A DNA stretch of 64,000 nucleotides from Cololabis saira (lineage: Eukaryota; Chordata; Actinopteri; Beloniformes; Belonidae), in the NCBI RefSeq assembly GCF_033807715.1, contig NC_084596.1:40317958-40381957 (forward strand), read 5' to 3'. Below, piece by piece: positions 49,301 to 54,499 of this stretch. Each line of letters begins with the position of its first letter. The first letter of the stretch is position 1. Below the pieces are notes generated by a model, which made no database searches, was not told the origin of the DNA, and saw only the letters and a list, made by a program, of their open reading frames with translations. Made by a program: the position numbers and the translations under genes.

Positions 49301-50240
49301 GAACCGCACGCGCTGCTCCGGCTGCAACCCGGGCTTCACCCTGACCCAGGGCACCTGCAGGCCCGCCGTGCCCGACCCCACCGACCCCTACCTGGGCATG
49401 GAGAGCGACCGAGACCTGCAGGACCTGGAGCTGCGCTACCTGCTGCAGCGGCGGGACCCGCGCATCGCTCTGCACGCCGTCTTCGTGAGCAACGACGTGC
49501 GGGTCAACACGTGGTTCGACCCCTCCTGGAGGAAGAGGATGCTGCTCACGCTCAAGAGCAACCGCGTCAAGTCCAACCGCGTTCACATGCTGCTCGGCCT
49601 CGCGCTGCAGTTCTGCCTCACCAGAAACAGCACCCTGGAGCCCACGCTGTCACTGTTTGTCAATCCTTTCGGGGGCAGCCATGCGGAAAGCTGGACCATG
49701 CCTATAGGTCAGCACGGCTACCCTGACTGGCAGCGGACCAAACTGGATATCCCACTGGACTGCTACAACTGGACTCTGACTCTGGGAAACAAGTGGAGGA
49801 GCTTTTTTGAGACGGTTCACTTCTACCTGCGGAGTCACGTCCGGGACGCTGCGGGCAGGAACGCGTCACAGCAGTACGAGCCCGCCGACGACCCGGAGCC
49901 GTCCAGCAACATCGGCTACATGAAAGTCAACAGCATGCAGCTGTTTGGGTACAGCGTGCACTTTGACCCCGAGGCCATCCAGGACCTGATCCTGCAGATA
50001 GACTACCCGTACACTCAGGGATCGCAGGACTCCGCGCTGCTGCAGCTGGTGGAGCTGCGCTACAGGGTTAACCGCCTCTCGCCTCCAGGGGCGCCGCACA
50101 TGGATCTGTTCGCCTGTCTGCTTCGCCACAGGCTCAAACTGTCCAGCGCAGACGTGACCAGGATACTCACTGCCCTGCAGGCTTTCAGTGCCAGACAACC
50201 AAACCACACAGAGTACGAGGCCAATAAACTGTGCAGCTAA
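4192..50240 (+). CDS. brinp3: BRINP-family MACPF protein, BRINP3-like (whole gene, seven coding exons)
   Basis: Joining 4192-4430, 8394-8596, 10679-10887, 22325-22430, 27608-27844, 35614-35836 and 49121-50240 gives 2337 nt: 778 residues plus TAA. All introns are GT-AG and every split codon closes in frame. The protein has a hydrophobic N-terminal signal peptide, a MACPF region with YGTH at about 136-139, a cysteine-rich EGF-like stretch at about 421-475, the conserved block [17 protein letters not shown], and the family C-terminus KLCS. Known BRINPs are about 760-785 residues, secreted or ER/lumenal, expressed in neurons, and linked to suppression of the cell cycle; that role is family knowledge, not seen here. 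[17 protein letters not shown] and LFSLSKRC favour BRINP3 over BRINP1 and BRINP2. Several positions differ from tetrapod BRINP3 (for example a rare GLAL/GGSGG stretch in exon B), so it may be one of the duplicated fish brinp3 copies. Family membership is very sure; the paralog less so. Confidence 0.93.
4431..7050. other. Intron after coding exon 1, no mobile element recognised
   Basis: This is mostly unique-looking AT-rich sequence with a poly(T) run near 5202-5220. It is the largest stretch of the gene with no clear transposon, so it is a reasonable place to look for conserved non-coding enhancers. Confidence 0.45.
7083..7336. repeat. Compound pyrimidine microsatellite (TTTC)n then (TTCC)n
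   Basis: TTTC runs with interruptions (GGCTCATT) occupy 7083-7206, followed by about 32 uninterrupted TTCC units. One strand is pure pyrimidine over about 130 bp. A 28-bp near-identical sequence (7053-7080 and 7374-7401) flanks it on both sides. Confidence 0.95.
7402..7490. mobile_element. End fragment of a hAT-like element
   Basis: Sequence ending ATATCGCCCATTCCTAA resembles the ends of the TAGG-type hAT elements elsewhere in the window (GGGCGATAT). No matching opposite end was found, so this is a fragment. Confidence 0.4.
7490..7681. repeat. Two (TA)n microsatellites
   Basis: TA dinucleotide tracts at about 7490-7516 and 7640-7681 are separated by AT-rich sequence. Confidence 0.9.
7682..8393. 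other. Intron sequence before coding exon 2, nothing recognised
   Basis: No element ends or coding signal beyond the acceptor at 8391-8393. Confidence 0.45.
8394..8596 (+). CDS. brinp3: brinp coding exon 2 (start of MACPF core)
   Basis: The acceptor TGCTTCCAG completes the split Arg codon, and the exon reads [15 protein letters not shown], then [12 protein letters not shown], then [15 protein letters not shown]. The YGTH motif is the MACPF signature, at about residues 136-139. The donor GTACAA splits a Gly codon after its first base. The open frame running on to 8751 is intron read-through. Confidence 0.95.
9457..10079. mobile_element. hAT-like non-autonomous element (TAGGGCTGGGCGATAT ends)
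   Basis: The left end TAGGGCTGGGCGATAT is mirrored at the right end by ATATCGCCCAGCCCTA. The 8-bp flanks acacacgc and atccacgc match at 6 of 8, as an aged 8-bp target duplication would. The 623-bp interior is AT-rich with scattered ATCGATA motifs and no transposase. Confidence 0.75.
10679..10887 (+). CDS. brinp3: brinp coding exon 3 (MACPF region)
   Basis: The acceptor CACCAG at 10678 is followed by GG GAG GAG, which completes Gly148. It encodes [14 protein letters not shown], a variable loop with the sequon NTT, then [20 protein letters not shown] and the end ASTAIR. The donor is GTACGT, in phase 0. The loop is richer in Gly/Asn/Asp than the conserved flanks. Confidence 0.95.
11354..11745. 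mobile_element. Retroelement-tail-like insert inside the Tc1 element
   Basis: Sequence beginning AATAGAATAGAAAATAATTT and containing AATACTTTATGGTC resembles fish retroelement 3' tails of the 'ATACTTTATTAATCC' kind. It separates the Tc1 left end from its transposase relic. Exact junctions are not resolved. Confidence 0.4.
11850..12852 (+). pseudogene. Broken Tc1-type transposase
   Basis: Pieces in different frames resemble Tc1 transposase: [18 protein letters not shown] (HTH part), then [20 protein letters not shown] around the first catalytic Asp, then [15 protein letters not shown] near the catalytic Glu. Frameshifts and stops separate them, so no functional enzyme can be made. Confidence 0.8.
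12873..13291. other. Intron 3 sequence between two transposons, nothing recognised
   Basis: No repeat ends or coding character were seen. Confidence 0.4.
13300..14896 (+). mobile_element. hAT-like element, copy A, with a LINE inserted
   Basis: The element starts TAGGGCTGGGGATCGATTC and ends GGCCTA. The perfect 8-bp duplication gtctcaag lies at 13292-13299 and 14897-14904, diagnostic of the hAT superfamily. A second copy at 33143-33827 in the other orientation lacks the LINE and serves as the empty site. Internal GAATCGATTC repeats are shared. No transposase is coded. Confidence 0.92.
13831..14654 (-). mobile_element. 5'-truncated LINE inserted in hAT copy A
   Basis: On the minus strand the C-terminal end of a reverse-transcriptase ORF can be read ([18 protein letters not shown] and [11 protein letters not shown] then stop), followed by a 3' UTR ending in TTTGATT repeats. 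CCTTTAA flanks both sides (13824-13830 and 14655-14661) and occurs once in hAT copy B, so it is the target duplication. The match is to the common fish L2/Rex-type C-terminus. Confidence 0.88.
14905..16962. other. Intron 3 sequence, no gene seen
   Basis: AT-rich sequence with one perfect hairpin at 16126-16164 (17-bp arms, 5-base loop GATGC). Short ORFs show no domains. Confidence 0.45.
16126..16164. repeat. Perfect inverted repeat, 17-bp arms
   Basis: ATGGATATAAAATTAAT at 16126-16142 is mirrored at 16148-16164 around GATGC. It is AT-rich; whether it is the relic of a small palindromic MITE is open. Confidence 0.85.
16966..17887. mobile_element. Harbinger-like element (AGCYGGGCAKACACTGTGCGA ends)
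   Basis: Left end AGCCGGGCAGACACTGTGCG and inverted right end AGCTGGGCATACACTGTGCG match at 18 of 20. TAA flanks both sides (16963-16965 and 17888-17890). The interior repeats TCGTGC, ATCGGCTCG and similar motifs and contains part of the small MITE family at 17341-17417. Confidence 0.8.
17341..17417. mobile_element. Partial copy of the small Harbinger-like MITE
   Basis: GCCGTAGGCTCTGCGTTGGT and the end AACCATAAATCAGCCT match the MITE at 1209-1296; TTA follows the end. The opposite terminus is not recognisable. Confidence 0.6.
17970..18061. repeat. Near-perfect palindrome, 46-bp arms, no spacer
   Basis: The arms meet at 18015/18016 within AGTAATTACT. Each arm is 46 bp and only one base pair differs (17976 C against 18055 A). 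Symmetry stops at 17969/18062. The unit contains CCCACTAGATTATTAGG and its mirror. It has no flanking duplication that I could find. Confidence 0.97.
18062..20150. other. Intron 3 sequence, no gene or element recognised
   Basis: Mixed AT-rich sequence; short ORFs have no family resemblance. Confidence 0.4.
20153..20233. repeat. (TA)n microsatellite, about 40 units
   Basis: Pure TA run. The apparent YIYIYI protein is a translation of this repeat. Confidence 0.97.
20234..21414. other. Intron 3 sequence, nothing recognised
   Basis: No element ends or coding signal were identified. Confidence 0.4.
21423..22166. mobile_element. hAT-like element ([13 protein letters not shown] ends)
   Basis: The left end CAGAAATGGGTAGAGTA and the inverted right end CAGGGGTGGGTAGTAACG are flanked by the perfect 8-bp duplication ttaaaggc (21415-21422 and 22167-22174). 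The 744-bp interior has many ACTCAAGTA motifs and a (TG)n tract at 21869-21901. The right end lies only 158 bp before coding exon 4. Confidence 0.92.
22325..22430 (+). CDS. brinp3: brinp coding exon 4
   Basis: The acceptor CTCTTTCAG is followed by [18 protein letters not shown] and then [15 protein letters not shown]. This stretch is nearly invariant among BRINPs. The donor GTAAAA follows the first base of a Gly codon (phase 1). The long intron 3 before it (11.4 kb) is filled with transposons. Confidence 0.95.
22431..23299. other. Intron 4 start
   Basis: Ordinary AT-rich sequence with a retroelement-tail-like motif (AATACTTTATTAATCCTTG) near 23213. Confidence 0.4.
23300..24200. repeat. Minisatellite with a 22-bp unit
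   Basis: About 40 copies of a unit like TGTAGAGGTCTGAAGGATCT(CC) vary at a few positions (GAAGG/GTAGG, AGGTCTG/TTTCTG/TTTGTCTG). Because 22 is not a multiple of three, three units make a 22-codon period, which explains a 322-residue minus-strand open frame. That frame is not a gene. Confidence 0.95.
24201..25610. other. Intron 4 sequence with a fish repeat fragment
   Basis: A fragment at about 24744-24815 (CATCCATCCATTACCC, then CAGGGCCAGGGG) resembles the common fish LINE-tail repeat. The rest is unassigned. Confidence 0.4.
25790..26055. repeat. Two direct copies of a ~153-bp sequence
   Basis: TCAAATTGGTTT opens both copies (25791 and 25944); both run through GACCCGGTCTTTGTAC and TTTTGACCGTATAGAAAC with scattered differences. 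Confidence 0.85.
26067..26417 (-). mobile_element. Solo LTR, copy A
   Basis: The unit begins TGTCAGG and ends CCTGACA (TG...CA ends, as in LTRs) and is flanked by the direct repeat gagatg (26061-26066 and 26418-26423). A related copy in opposite orientation is at 58435-58759. In the orientation of the second copy an AATAAA lies near the end. No internal retroelement genes are present. Confidence 0.7.
26504..27384 (+). mobile_element. Fish interspersed repeat (GGGCCCGAGCACC type)
   Basis: It begins with GGGCCCGAGCACCTTCAGTG and carries internal repeats such as GTCACCAAATTTTGCATGCA (twice) and CAAAATGGCTCAA. ATTTTATTT on both sides (26495-26503 and 27385-27393) is a likely target duplication. 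It is widely known in fish genomes; the superfamily is not certain from sequence alone. Confidence 0.65.
27608..27844 (+). CDS. brinp3: brinp coding exon 5 (cysteine-rich segment)
   Basis: The exon completes the Gly codon and reads [20 protein letters not shown], followed by a cysteine cluster ([19 protein letters not shown]) matching the BRINP Cys-rich segment after the MACPF region. It ends SQDFEES with phase 1 and donor GTGAGT. Cysteine spacing is conserved while the intervening residues are more diverged than in exon 4. Confidence 0.95.
27845..28534. other. Intron 5 start, nothing recognised
   Basis: No element ends or coding signal after the donor at 27845. Confidence 0.4.
28535..28939. 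mobile_element. Palindromic MITE, copy 1 (CACTGCAAAAACTCAAAATC)
   Basis: CACTGCAAAAACTCAAAATC at the left is mirrored at the right end by GATTTTGAGTTTTTGCAGTG apart from one or two bases, and most of the 405 bp folds on itself. Three further copies lie at 34873, 41615 and 42470. Confidence 0.88.
28940..30053. other. Intron 5 sequence, nothing recognised
   Basis: AT-rich with no repeat ends identified. Confidence 0.4.
30551..30754 (+). pseudogene. THAP-domain ORF fragment
   Basis: From the internal ATG at 30551 the frame reads [14 protein letters not shown], then a tryptophan context [14 protein letters not shown], and [10 protein letters not shown]. This gives the C-x3-C ... C-x2-H zinc-binding pattern of a THAP domain, with the conserved Trp and HF. 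THAP domains bind DNA and occur in P-element-like transposases and derived genes. The frame ends just after the domain, so it is a fragment or the first exon of a transposon gene. No brinp connection is implied. Confidence 0.7.
30918..31224. repeat. Tandem repeat, seven units of 43 or 45 bp
   Basis: Unit starts are 30918, 30963, 31008, 31051, 31094, 31137 and 31180. Units with GGGGTAAC are 45 bp and those with GGTAAC are 43 bp, in the order 45-45-43-43-43-43-45. Each contains the palindrome GTCCATGGAC. Confidence 0.97.
31501..33134. other. Intron 5 sequence with a 20-C homopolymer
   Basis: A run of 20 cytosines lies at 31897-31916. The rest is unassigned AT-rich sequence; short ORFs lack domains. 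Confidence 0.45.
33143..33827 (-). mobile_element. hAT-like element, copy B (intact non-autonomous form)
   Basis: The same family as 13300-14896, in opposite orientation, from TAGGCCTGTGCTGAAAAG to CCCCAGCCCTA. A perfect 8-bp duplication, attacgat, lies at 33135-33142 and 33828-33835. At 685 bp with no LINE it gives the original length of the family. Confidence 0.93.
33836..34519. other. Intron 5 sequence with a perfect hairpin
   Basis: Apart from the hairpin at 34308-34348, nothing was recognised. Confidence 0.4.
34308..34348. repeat. Perfect hairpin, 18-bp arms, 5-base loop
   Basis: TGACGGCGAAGCACTCTC (34308-34325) is mirrored exactly at 34331-34348 around GCTGG. It is GC-rich in an AT-rich intron. 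Possibly the remaining ends of a deleted element. Confidence 0.93.
34523..35334. mobile_element. Harbinger-like element, copy 1 (GGCCACGTTTACA ends)
   Basis: GGCCACGTTTACA at the left is matched by the inverted right end GGCCCTGTTTACACG. TTA lies at 34520-34522 and 35335-35337. A second copy is at 57208-57899 with TCA duplications. This copy contains a palindromic MITE at 34873-35117. Confidence 0.85.
34873..35117. mobile_element. Palindromic MITE, copy 2, nested
   Basis: The same CACTGCAAAAACTCAAAAT ends as copy 1. The sister element at 57208-57899 reads GACGCTGGTGACG uninterrupted at 57682-57694, the empty site. Comparing the two gives a duplication of only TG. Confidence 0.85.
35614..35836 (+). 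CDS. brinp3: brinp coding exon 6
   Basis: The acceptor CTTTCCAG is followed by AG, completing a Glu codon, and then [11 protein letters not shown]. Later it reads [14 protein letters not shown], the family motif that precedes the C-terminal exon. The donor is GTAGGA, in phase 2 after AG of an Arg codon. The middle ([20 protein letters not shown]) is the least conserved part but keeps the HLW and MD positions of BRINP3. Confidence 0.94.
35837..36228. other. Intron 6 start, nothing recognised
   Basis: Unique-looking sequence after the donor at 35837. Confidence 0.4.
36229..37865 (-). mobile_element. Tc1-like transposon with a nearly complete but dead transposase
   Basis: Inverted ends CAGTCAGTCCGGAAAGTATT and CCGTCAGTCCGGAAAGTATT are flanked by TA (36227-36228 and 37866-37867). 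A 1637-bp length with one internal transposase frame on the minus strand is the standard Tc1 layout. It is much better preserved than the Tc1 copy at 11258. Confidence 0.93.
36486..37465 (-). pseudogene. Tc1 transposase, frameshifted, catalytic Glu changed to Gln
   Basis: The likely start is the Met at 37465 ([20 protein letters not shown]). The paired HTH region ([15 protein letters not shown], and [14 protein letters not shown]) is followed by the DDE domain: [10 protein letters not shown] with the first Asp, [12 protein letters not shown] with the second, and DLNPIQHLW where Tc1 enzymes have NPIE. The frame breaks between 37097 and 36986 and a stop precedes SDETK. The enzyme would be inactive on two counts. 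Confidence 0.92.
37890..38150. mobile_element. Fragment of a common fish DNA repeat
   Basis: ACAAACCGAATTCCAAAAAA followed by GTTGGGAAAATAT and, further on, TTTTGCAAATC resembles the widespread fish repeat that starts ACAACCCCAATTCCAAAAAAG. Only part is present. Confidence 0.5.
38475..39718. mobile_element. Fold-back DNA element with AAATA repeats and a broken HTH gene
   Basis: TGAGGGATGAAAAATGACAA at the left is mirrored by a right end that inverts to TGAGGGACGAACAAAACAC. Inner pairs also mirror (CATGTTAATGAGGTGGGTGG at 38878 against CCACCCACCTCATTAACAT at 39380). Long (AAAT)n tracts fill the arms. In the centre, 39021-39330 holds an ORF with breaks, later reading [16 protein letters not shown], a helix-turn-helix typical of transposon proteins. 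Confidence 0.75.
39021..39340 (+). pseudogene. Broken transposon-type HTH gene
   Basis: A 64-codon frame ([20 protein letters not shown]) ends at GRPSY, then shifted frames give [18 protein letters not shown]. The pattern GRPSY followed by a resolvase-like HTH is common in fish transposon ORFs, but the family cannot be named with certainty. Confidence 0.45.
39944..39995 (-). mobile_element. LINE/SINE 3' tail fragment
   Basis: Read on the minus strand, AAGTCTCTTTGGATAAAAGC followed by GTCTGCTAAGTGACA matches the conserved 3' tail of fish L2-type LINEs and their SINEs. Confidence 0.6.
40231..40307. repeat. (AT)n microsatellite
   Basis: Pure AT run of about 38 units. Confidence 0.97.
40510..41159. 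mobile_element. Harbinger-like element, 'GTTTACATG' family copy 1
   Basis: GACTGCGTTTACATGCACTC at the left is matched by the inverted right end GACTACGTTTACATGCAGTC. ATT lies on both sides (40507-40509 and 41160-41162). The interior repeats AACCCGAATAT and TAACCGGAATAT motifs. A second copy, in the other orientation and broken by insertions, is at 62058-63371. Confidence 0.85.
41615..42033. mobile_element. Palindromic MITE, copy 3
   Basis: The arms match copies 1 and 2, and the central part (AATCTTGTTCCATTGGCAGA and its mirror) folds perfectly. The first bases read CATATCAAAAACTC instead of CACTGCAAAAACTC, so the left terminus is mutated. Confidence 0.85.
42470..43086. mobile_element. Palindromic MITE, copy 4, with a TTAA element inside
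   Basis: CACTGCAAAAACTCAAAATC opens it and TTTTGCAGTG closes it. The right arm is interrupted in ACATTTTAACTAG by the element at 42701-43038. Copies 1 and 3 show that stretch uninterrupted. Confidence 0.88.
42701..43038. mobile_element. TTAA-type MITE with proven empty site
   Basis: TTAAAGGAACTTGAGGCT and inverted TTAAAGGAGCATGAGGCT form the ends. TTAA is present on both sides and once in the empty arms of sister MITEs, so TTAA was duplicated. The interior (338 bp) is GC-rich with no ORF. Confidence 0.88.
43087..44066. other. Intron 6 sequence, nothing recognised
   Basis: AT-rich sequence without element ends; short ORFs without domains. Confidence 0.4.
44067..45146. mobile_element. Fold-back MITE 'TTAGGGCC', copy A, interrupted
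   Basis: AGTATTAGGGCCAGGCAGGA at the left is mirrored by CCTGCATGGCCCTAACACT at the right. The arms carry CACTTCGAGAAAAAAGT and its mirror. A Harbinger-like element (44341-44926) separates the arms. An uninterrupted sister is at 58886-59199. Confidence 0.82.
44341..44926. mobile_element. Harbinger-like MITE (TGGCCCTTTTGCACTA ends)
   Basis: TGGCCCTTTTGCACTA and the inverted right end TGCCACTTTCCCACTA are flanked by TTA (44338-44340 and 44927-44929). The interior is GC-rich with repeated GAGCCGCGTCGAGCCG motifs, unlike the AT-rich host element. Confidence 0.85.
45147..46301. other. Intron 6 sequence, nothing recognised
   Basis: No element ends or coding character identified. Confidence 0.4.
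46615..46780 (+). pseudogene. SANT/Myb-like domain fragment of a Harbinger DNA-binding protein
   Basis: [20 protein letters not shown] begins the frame, then [12 protein letters not shown]. The pattern RW(s/t)xxET..LI..., ending in E/DLF..VA.K., is that of the Myb/SANT-like protein encoded beside PIF/Harbinger transposases. The reading continues without domain character to 46932. The trihelix is cut short, so this is a remnant. Confidence 0.55.
46945..48028. repeat. Satellite-like array of 21/22-bp units centred on GTGGCCAC
   Basis: About 50 units of GCGTGGCCACGAGTTATTAA(T) (21 bp) or the GAGATAATTAAT form (22 bp). Each has the palindrome GTGGCCAC and many have ATTAAT. Rare variants (GAGCTAATTTATG, CATGAG, CACAAG) recur in the same order at 278-bp spacing (47473 and 47751), showing higher-order duplication. 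Two more units stand at 48203-48238. Confidence 0.97.
48239..48910. mobile_element. hAT-like element inserted into a GTGGCCAC unit
   Basis: TAGGGCTGCACGATTAATCG at the left is mirrored by ATCGTGCAGCCCTA at the right. The 8-bp flank gtggccac is identical on both sides (48231-48238 and 48911-48918). The flank is itself a palindrome and the array motif, so the duplication is exact but drawn from a repeated sequence. No transposase is coded. Confidence 0.88.
49121..50240 (+). CDS. brinp3: brinp coding exon 7 (C-terminal exon, stop)
   Basis: The acceptor TCTCCCTCAG completes the Arg codon. The exon encodes 372 residues and ends TAA at 50238-50240. It holds a Cys-rich EGF-like stretch ([11 protein letters not shown] onwards), [55 protein letters not shown] and the terminal KLCS. 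Sequons include NRT, NST, NWT, NAS and NHT. Codon third positions are very GC-rich, unlike the AT-rich introns; the long minus-strand open frames here are consequences of this. Confidence 0.97.
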
Positions 50241-50440
50241 TGGCTGCGGCTCCATGTTTTGTACTTTTTCTTTCAGACAGGTTGTGTACTTGCTCAGCTG
50301 GATCATATTGTTTCAAGTGCGTGATATATTGTATGAGACTGTGCTGTATATAAACAATGTGCAATTAAATTCAATGTTTGTTTTCTGTTTTGTTTTTTCA
50401 AATTTTCATTGTAGTTTTATGAATAAATTCCCCTGATGAA
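50241..50440 (+). terminator. 3' UTR and polyadenylation signals of brinp
   Basis: After the stop codon, an ATTAAA hexamer lies at 50364-50369 and a canonical AATAAA at 50422-50427. The transcript end is expected 10-30 nt after whichever is used. The 3' UTR would then be about 150-210 nt, short for a neural gene, so more distal sites may exist. Confidence 0.55.
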
Positions 50441-53400
50441 AAATGGCTTTTACATTAAAATGTTCTTTGTCATTAAAAGTTCAACCCAACCCAAAATCTC
50501 TGCTCTGCTTCATCAGGAATCACATTATTATCACGTAACATTTCCACTTCGGTTCAATAATACTTTATTAATCCTTGAAGGGGAGTTGTATTATTGCAGT
50601 GAGTCATTATTAGAGTAGAAGGTTGTAGCTGCAGGCAGAAACCAGCTCATGCTGGAGTCTATATTGCAGGAAAACCTGATGAAGACGCAGCGTTATTTAA
50701 TCACCGCCTTATGCAGAGGATGTGCGGCATTGCCTGTTATATATTTTTGCAACCCTTTCTATGATTTTTACACACAACCTTGACATTCACCAAAACAGTC
50801 TTCATGACCTTTCCATTTTTTTTTTTTTTCATGCAACTTTAGCTTCGTCCCACACCGAAGTCCTAGTGGTGTGTGCTGTGTTGTTTTGTTTTTTTTTGCC
50901 CATCTGGAGCCTCAGAACACAAGGTCTCTATTCTCTATTCAGGGAATAGCCTTGGCACACATTACTAAGTGTATAGTAAGAGAAGGGAGAGTAGGGGAGT
51001 AGCCTTACTCTCTTCCTCTGTCCATCCCCCTACGCCATTCACAGTTACTGTGATAGATGAGCTGGGGAGCTGGAGAGACATGCCTTGCATCAAACAACAG
51101 TAAACAAGGTATCAGTGAGGATGGCGCTCTCACCCAGCGCCGCGGCGAGAGCTTGGACCTCTCTTAAGAGCGGCCTCCAGCCAAAAGGGAAATCAACTTC
51201 AATCCCCTGAGGGCCTTGGACAGTGGAGCCACGGGCTAGCAGCATGGCGCGGCTTTGATTAGAGCGGCGTCTGAGCAAAAGCTCACAGCAAAGACACGGC
51301 TTCATCAAGATTCACCCGACGATTTCTCCCCCGAGATTAAAGGCGGACACGATTTTCTCTGATGCTGTCATTCAGAATGAATGTGGACGAGGCTGCTGAT
51401 GCAGTTTTGATTGTGAAATGAGCTGCTGCGTACACACTTCACCCACCACCACTCTCCAGTCATCTACATTACTGCATGATGCATCGCGCCGGAGCGTTAC
51501 AGTTAAATAGGTTTATGCGGCACAGGATCGATTGGCAAAGCTTAAAACTGTGCTCAAGGCATTGATTTCATTACAAGTTTTAGCACCACTTCCACACGCT
51601 GCCTTTGAGCTGAAACATTGATTTTTCAATGTTACAGCCAATTTTTGAGACGGAGCCTCATCTCCAGGCTGTAAGTCTGTTTCTGAGTTATCAGACATTC
51701 CTTTATAGTGCTGTTTTTACAAGCCAGCCTTTTCCCTTCTTTTTTTTTTCTTTTTCCTTCTTCTGCTCTCATTTTAAAAAGTTAGAAGGAAGTTTGTATG
51801 CTGCAGAAGTTGCAGCAGTGATTTTTGATATGCCAAAACCTTGCACTGCAGGGAGAAGGTAGTGTTGCAGAGAAGATACGGAATTTGGACCGCGTCCCAG
51901 TAACGGGTTGATTCCTTGAGTGTAAGAGTGAGCATCTGCTGCGTTTCTTAAATAATTTTAAACGATATTTGGCAGCTGGCTGTGAAAATGCAGTTCAGTG
52001 TTGCTGGAAGCCGTCCAGAGCATCTCTGGGGTGCAGGGGAAAGAACAAAAGGAAAGTTTCTCATAATCCCAGCCTATTTTGGTTTAAATATATTCTCCTT
52101 ATCACACAGATCAGTTTGTAAAACCTCAAACTTTTTTTTCTGGTTCTTTTTGATTCAGAGGGCATCGCTTGCAACTGAAAATATTCGAAAATGTAAGCAA
52201 CAAAGTTTATTTGAACGATAATAAATTATAATCCATTACAATAATGGAATTTCAAAAAAGATATTTACACCAAAATTATTATTTCTAAAATTCTTTATAT
52301 AATAAACTCGGCTTCATTGTCCCTACATCATTTACTGAGAAAGAAAGAGCTGCTGTCTGATTCAAGAGGCAATTGTGTGTTTGAAGGCAGAAGTACTGAA
52401 ATCTCTTGAGAGTCGAGTCGCTGCAAAAAGACAACAACATAAATGAGAGCGCTGCGCGCCGAGGGGGGCGACTGAAGGGACATTACAGAGCTGGAATGGG
52501 CAAAAAATATAGCTCCATGTTGTCAGAAAGATCTGTTTTGAAAAAAAAAACAAGATGAAATGCTGGTGTTTGAATGTGGCAAACACTAGTAATTATCAAG
52601 CCCAGTTCGGGTCGAATCCATACTGACCATTTCAACCAGGACGACAGCATAGCACGCAAAACCAAGGCTCTCACTTTGATGCTGGCAACCATCCCGGCAG
52701 TCAGAGTTCAGCCCTGTTATTATTTGCAGATGAGGCTTTGTTATTTATCCAGACTGTAAAAATACTTGATTTTCTCTGTAAGTCAGATTTCTTTACTCTT
52801 GAGCTCAGGAACAAACCTTTCAAGAGCTTATATGCAGGTTAAGACGGGTCACAAAAAACAGTCTTTATATAAAATTACAAAGGACACGGGAAGTAGTTAT
52901 ATGCACATTTATTTTGGTTTAATATTCAAGTCTCTCCCCCTCAAGCAATTAAAAGAGAGAAAGAATGCCACCCGCAAACAATAAGGTAACATTACAGAGC
53001 GGGAAGAGGAGGTGTGCATGGTCTGTGTCGCTGCAGTGACACGCATGGACTGCAGCGGGGCTAATGCAAACTTCATAAACCCCTGCCAACAAAGTAATTA
53101 AAACTCAGGTGCAGTTCGTAGGCTTCAGTAGCTGCTTTTATATACAGTATTTAACGGGTTTTGTGATGTAAAGTTTTCACAGTTTGAGTGCTTTGGCTGA
53201 AAGTGGTGTGGACTTGAAAGAGCTAAGCATGAAATAATGACGCGTGGATGGATGTGACTGCGACAAGACCTGAAAGATTTAATGAGAACAATGTGGGCTT
53301 TGATATGCCTCTCCTCTCACTCCTGGTTGTGTGACGGCCTGTCGCTGTTTCTCATTGCCACTTGTTTCTCATCCACACACACTGACGCGGTGCTGTGCAG

Positions 53401-53798
53401 TTCAAAGACACAGGATGCTGCTGACCTGCCCAGATCCTGCAGAAGAAGTCGTGCCTCCAGATTTAGATCATTCTGGAGATGTTTCAGTTTGGTATTGCTC
53501 AGAGCTCCACGGTTTATCTAGTCTTTTTCTTTTCTATTGGATCCCGTAGAATGCTTTTGATTTTTTTAGCCTTTGTGTTTCATGTCAGTCTTATTCACTT
53601 AAAAAGTACGTACTATGTGTAGCAGTAGGTCAGTGGAGGGACCAATCAGAGGAACACAGGAACGCTGATTAATAGCAGGTGTGACGCAGGGTGTCACACA
53701 GGGTGTTCTTGACTCTCTGCCCCGTGGTAAGGAACATTTAGGGGTTTTTAGCATTGTTTGATTTTATGTCTACTGTAGTAGTTTTATTGTTAGGGTAG
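50441..53798. other. 3' flank, no gene seen
   Basis: A retroelement-tail-like motif (ATACTTTATTAATCCTTGAA) lies at about 50560. The rest is AT-rich sequence with short ORFs of no recognisable family. Confidence 0.45.
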
Positions 53799-53806
53799 CG
53801 TAGGGG

Positions 53807-54491
53807 CAGGGCCGCCGCAAGGGGTGTGCGAACCGTGCGACCGCACGGGGCCTCGCGCCCCAAGGGGCCTCGCGCTATGGGCCGTTTTTGAAAAAAAAAA
53901 AAAAAAAAAAATTGAAAAAAAAAAATATATTTTTTTTTCGTTTTTTTTTCGTTTTTTCCCTTATAAATATCAACAGTCACGTTCCATTACTTTCTAAATG
54001 TGTACTAGTCTGTGCATATCAATAAATATATGTGCAATGATGCGCGTGTGTTGTTCAATACAACTGTGTCAGACCAAGCGCAGACACAAGCTGCTCTGAT
54101 CCAGACGGGTGGAGTGTGGAACAAACTTTCACACAATGTCGAGAGAACGAGACAGATTCAGGAAATTTCCATCAGGGGAAGAAAAAGGAAAATTAGTTTA
54201 GGAGTTTAATACCTCTCTGAAAGGCTTGTTTGATAAATTTGTTACAAAAATCACCGATCCGACCGGGTCTCAAGCAGCCGTGGGGCCCCGCGTCGAGGCA
54301 AGTCAAATGATGATGAGGCAGGGGAAGGTATCCAGTATTTTGCTAATTGGAGAGTTAAAATTGGGCATATAGACACCCGATCCAACCCGAAAAACCTAAA
54401 AATTTTGCGCGCGCTCGCTACGCTCACGCACGAGGCCCCCCCCCCCCCGGCCATTTCGCACAGGGCCTCACAAATCTCCCAGACGGCTCTG
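53807..54491. mobile_element. hAT-like element (CAGRGCCGYC ends)
   Basis: CAGGGCCGCC at the left and the inverted right end CAGAGCCGTC are flanked by the perfect 8-bp duplication cgtagggg (53799-53806 and 54492-54499). It has homopolymer A/T runs near 53890-53955 and a C run near 54437. CAG(A/G)G is the classic hAT terminus. Confidence 0.93.
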
Positions 54492-54499
54492 CGTAGGGG

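Noticed and set aside
49047..49586. 179-residue minus-strand frame and a 207-residue second plus-strand frame over the last exon
   Set aside because: They are shadows of the GC-rich brinp coding exon; only the frame ending at 50240 has BRINP homology.
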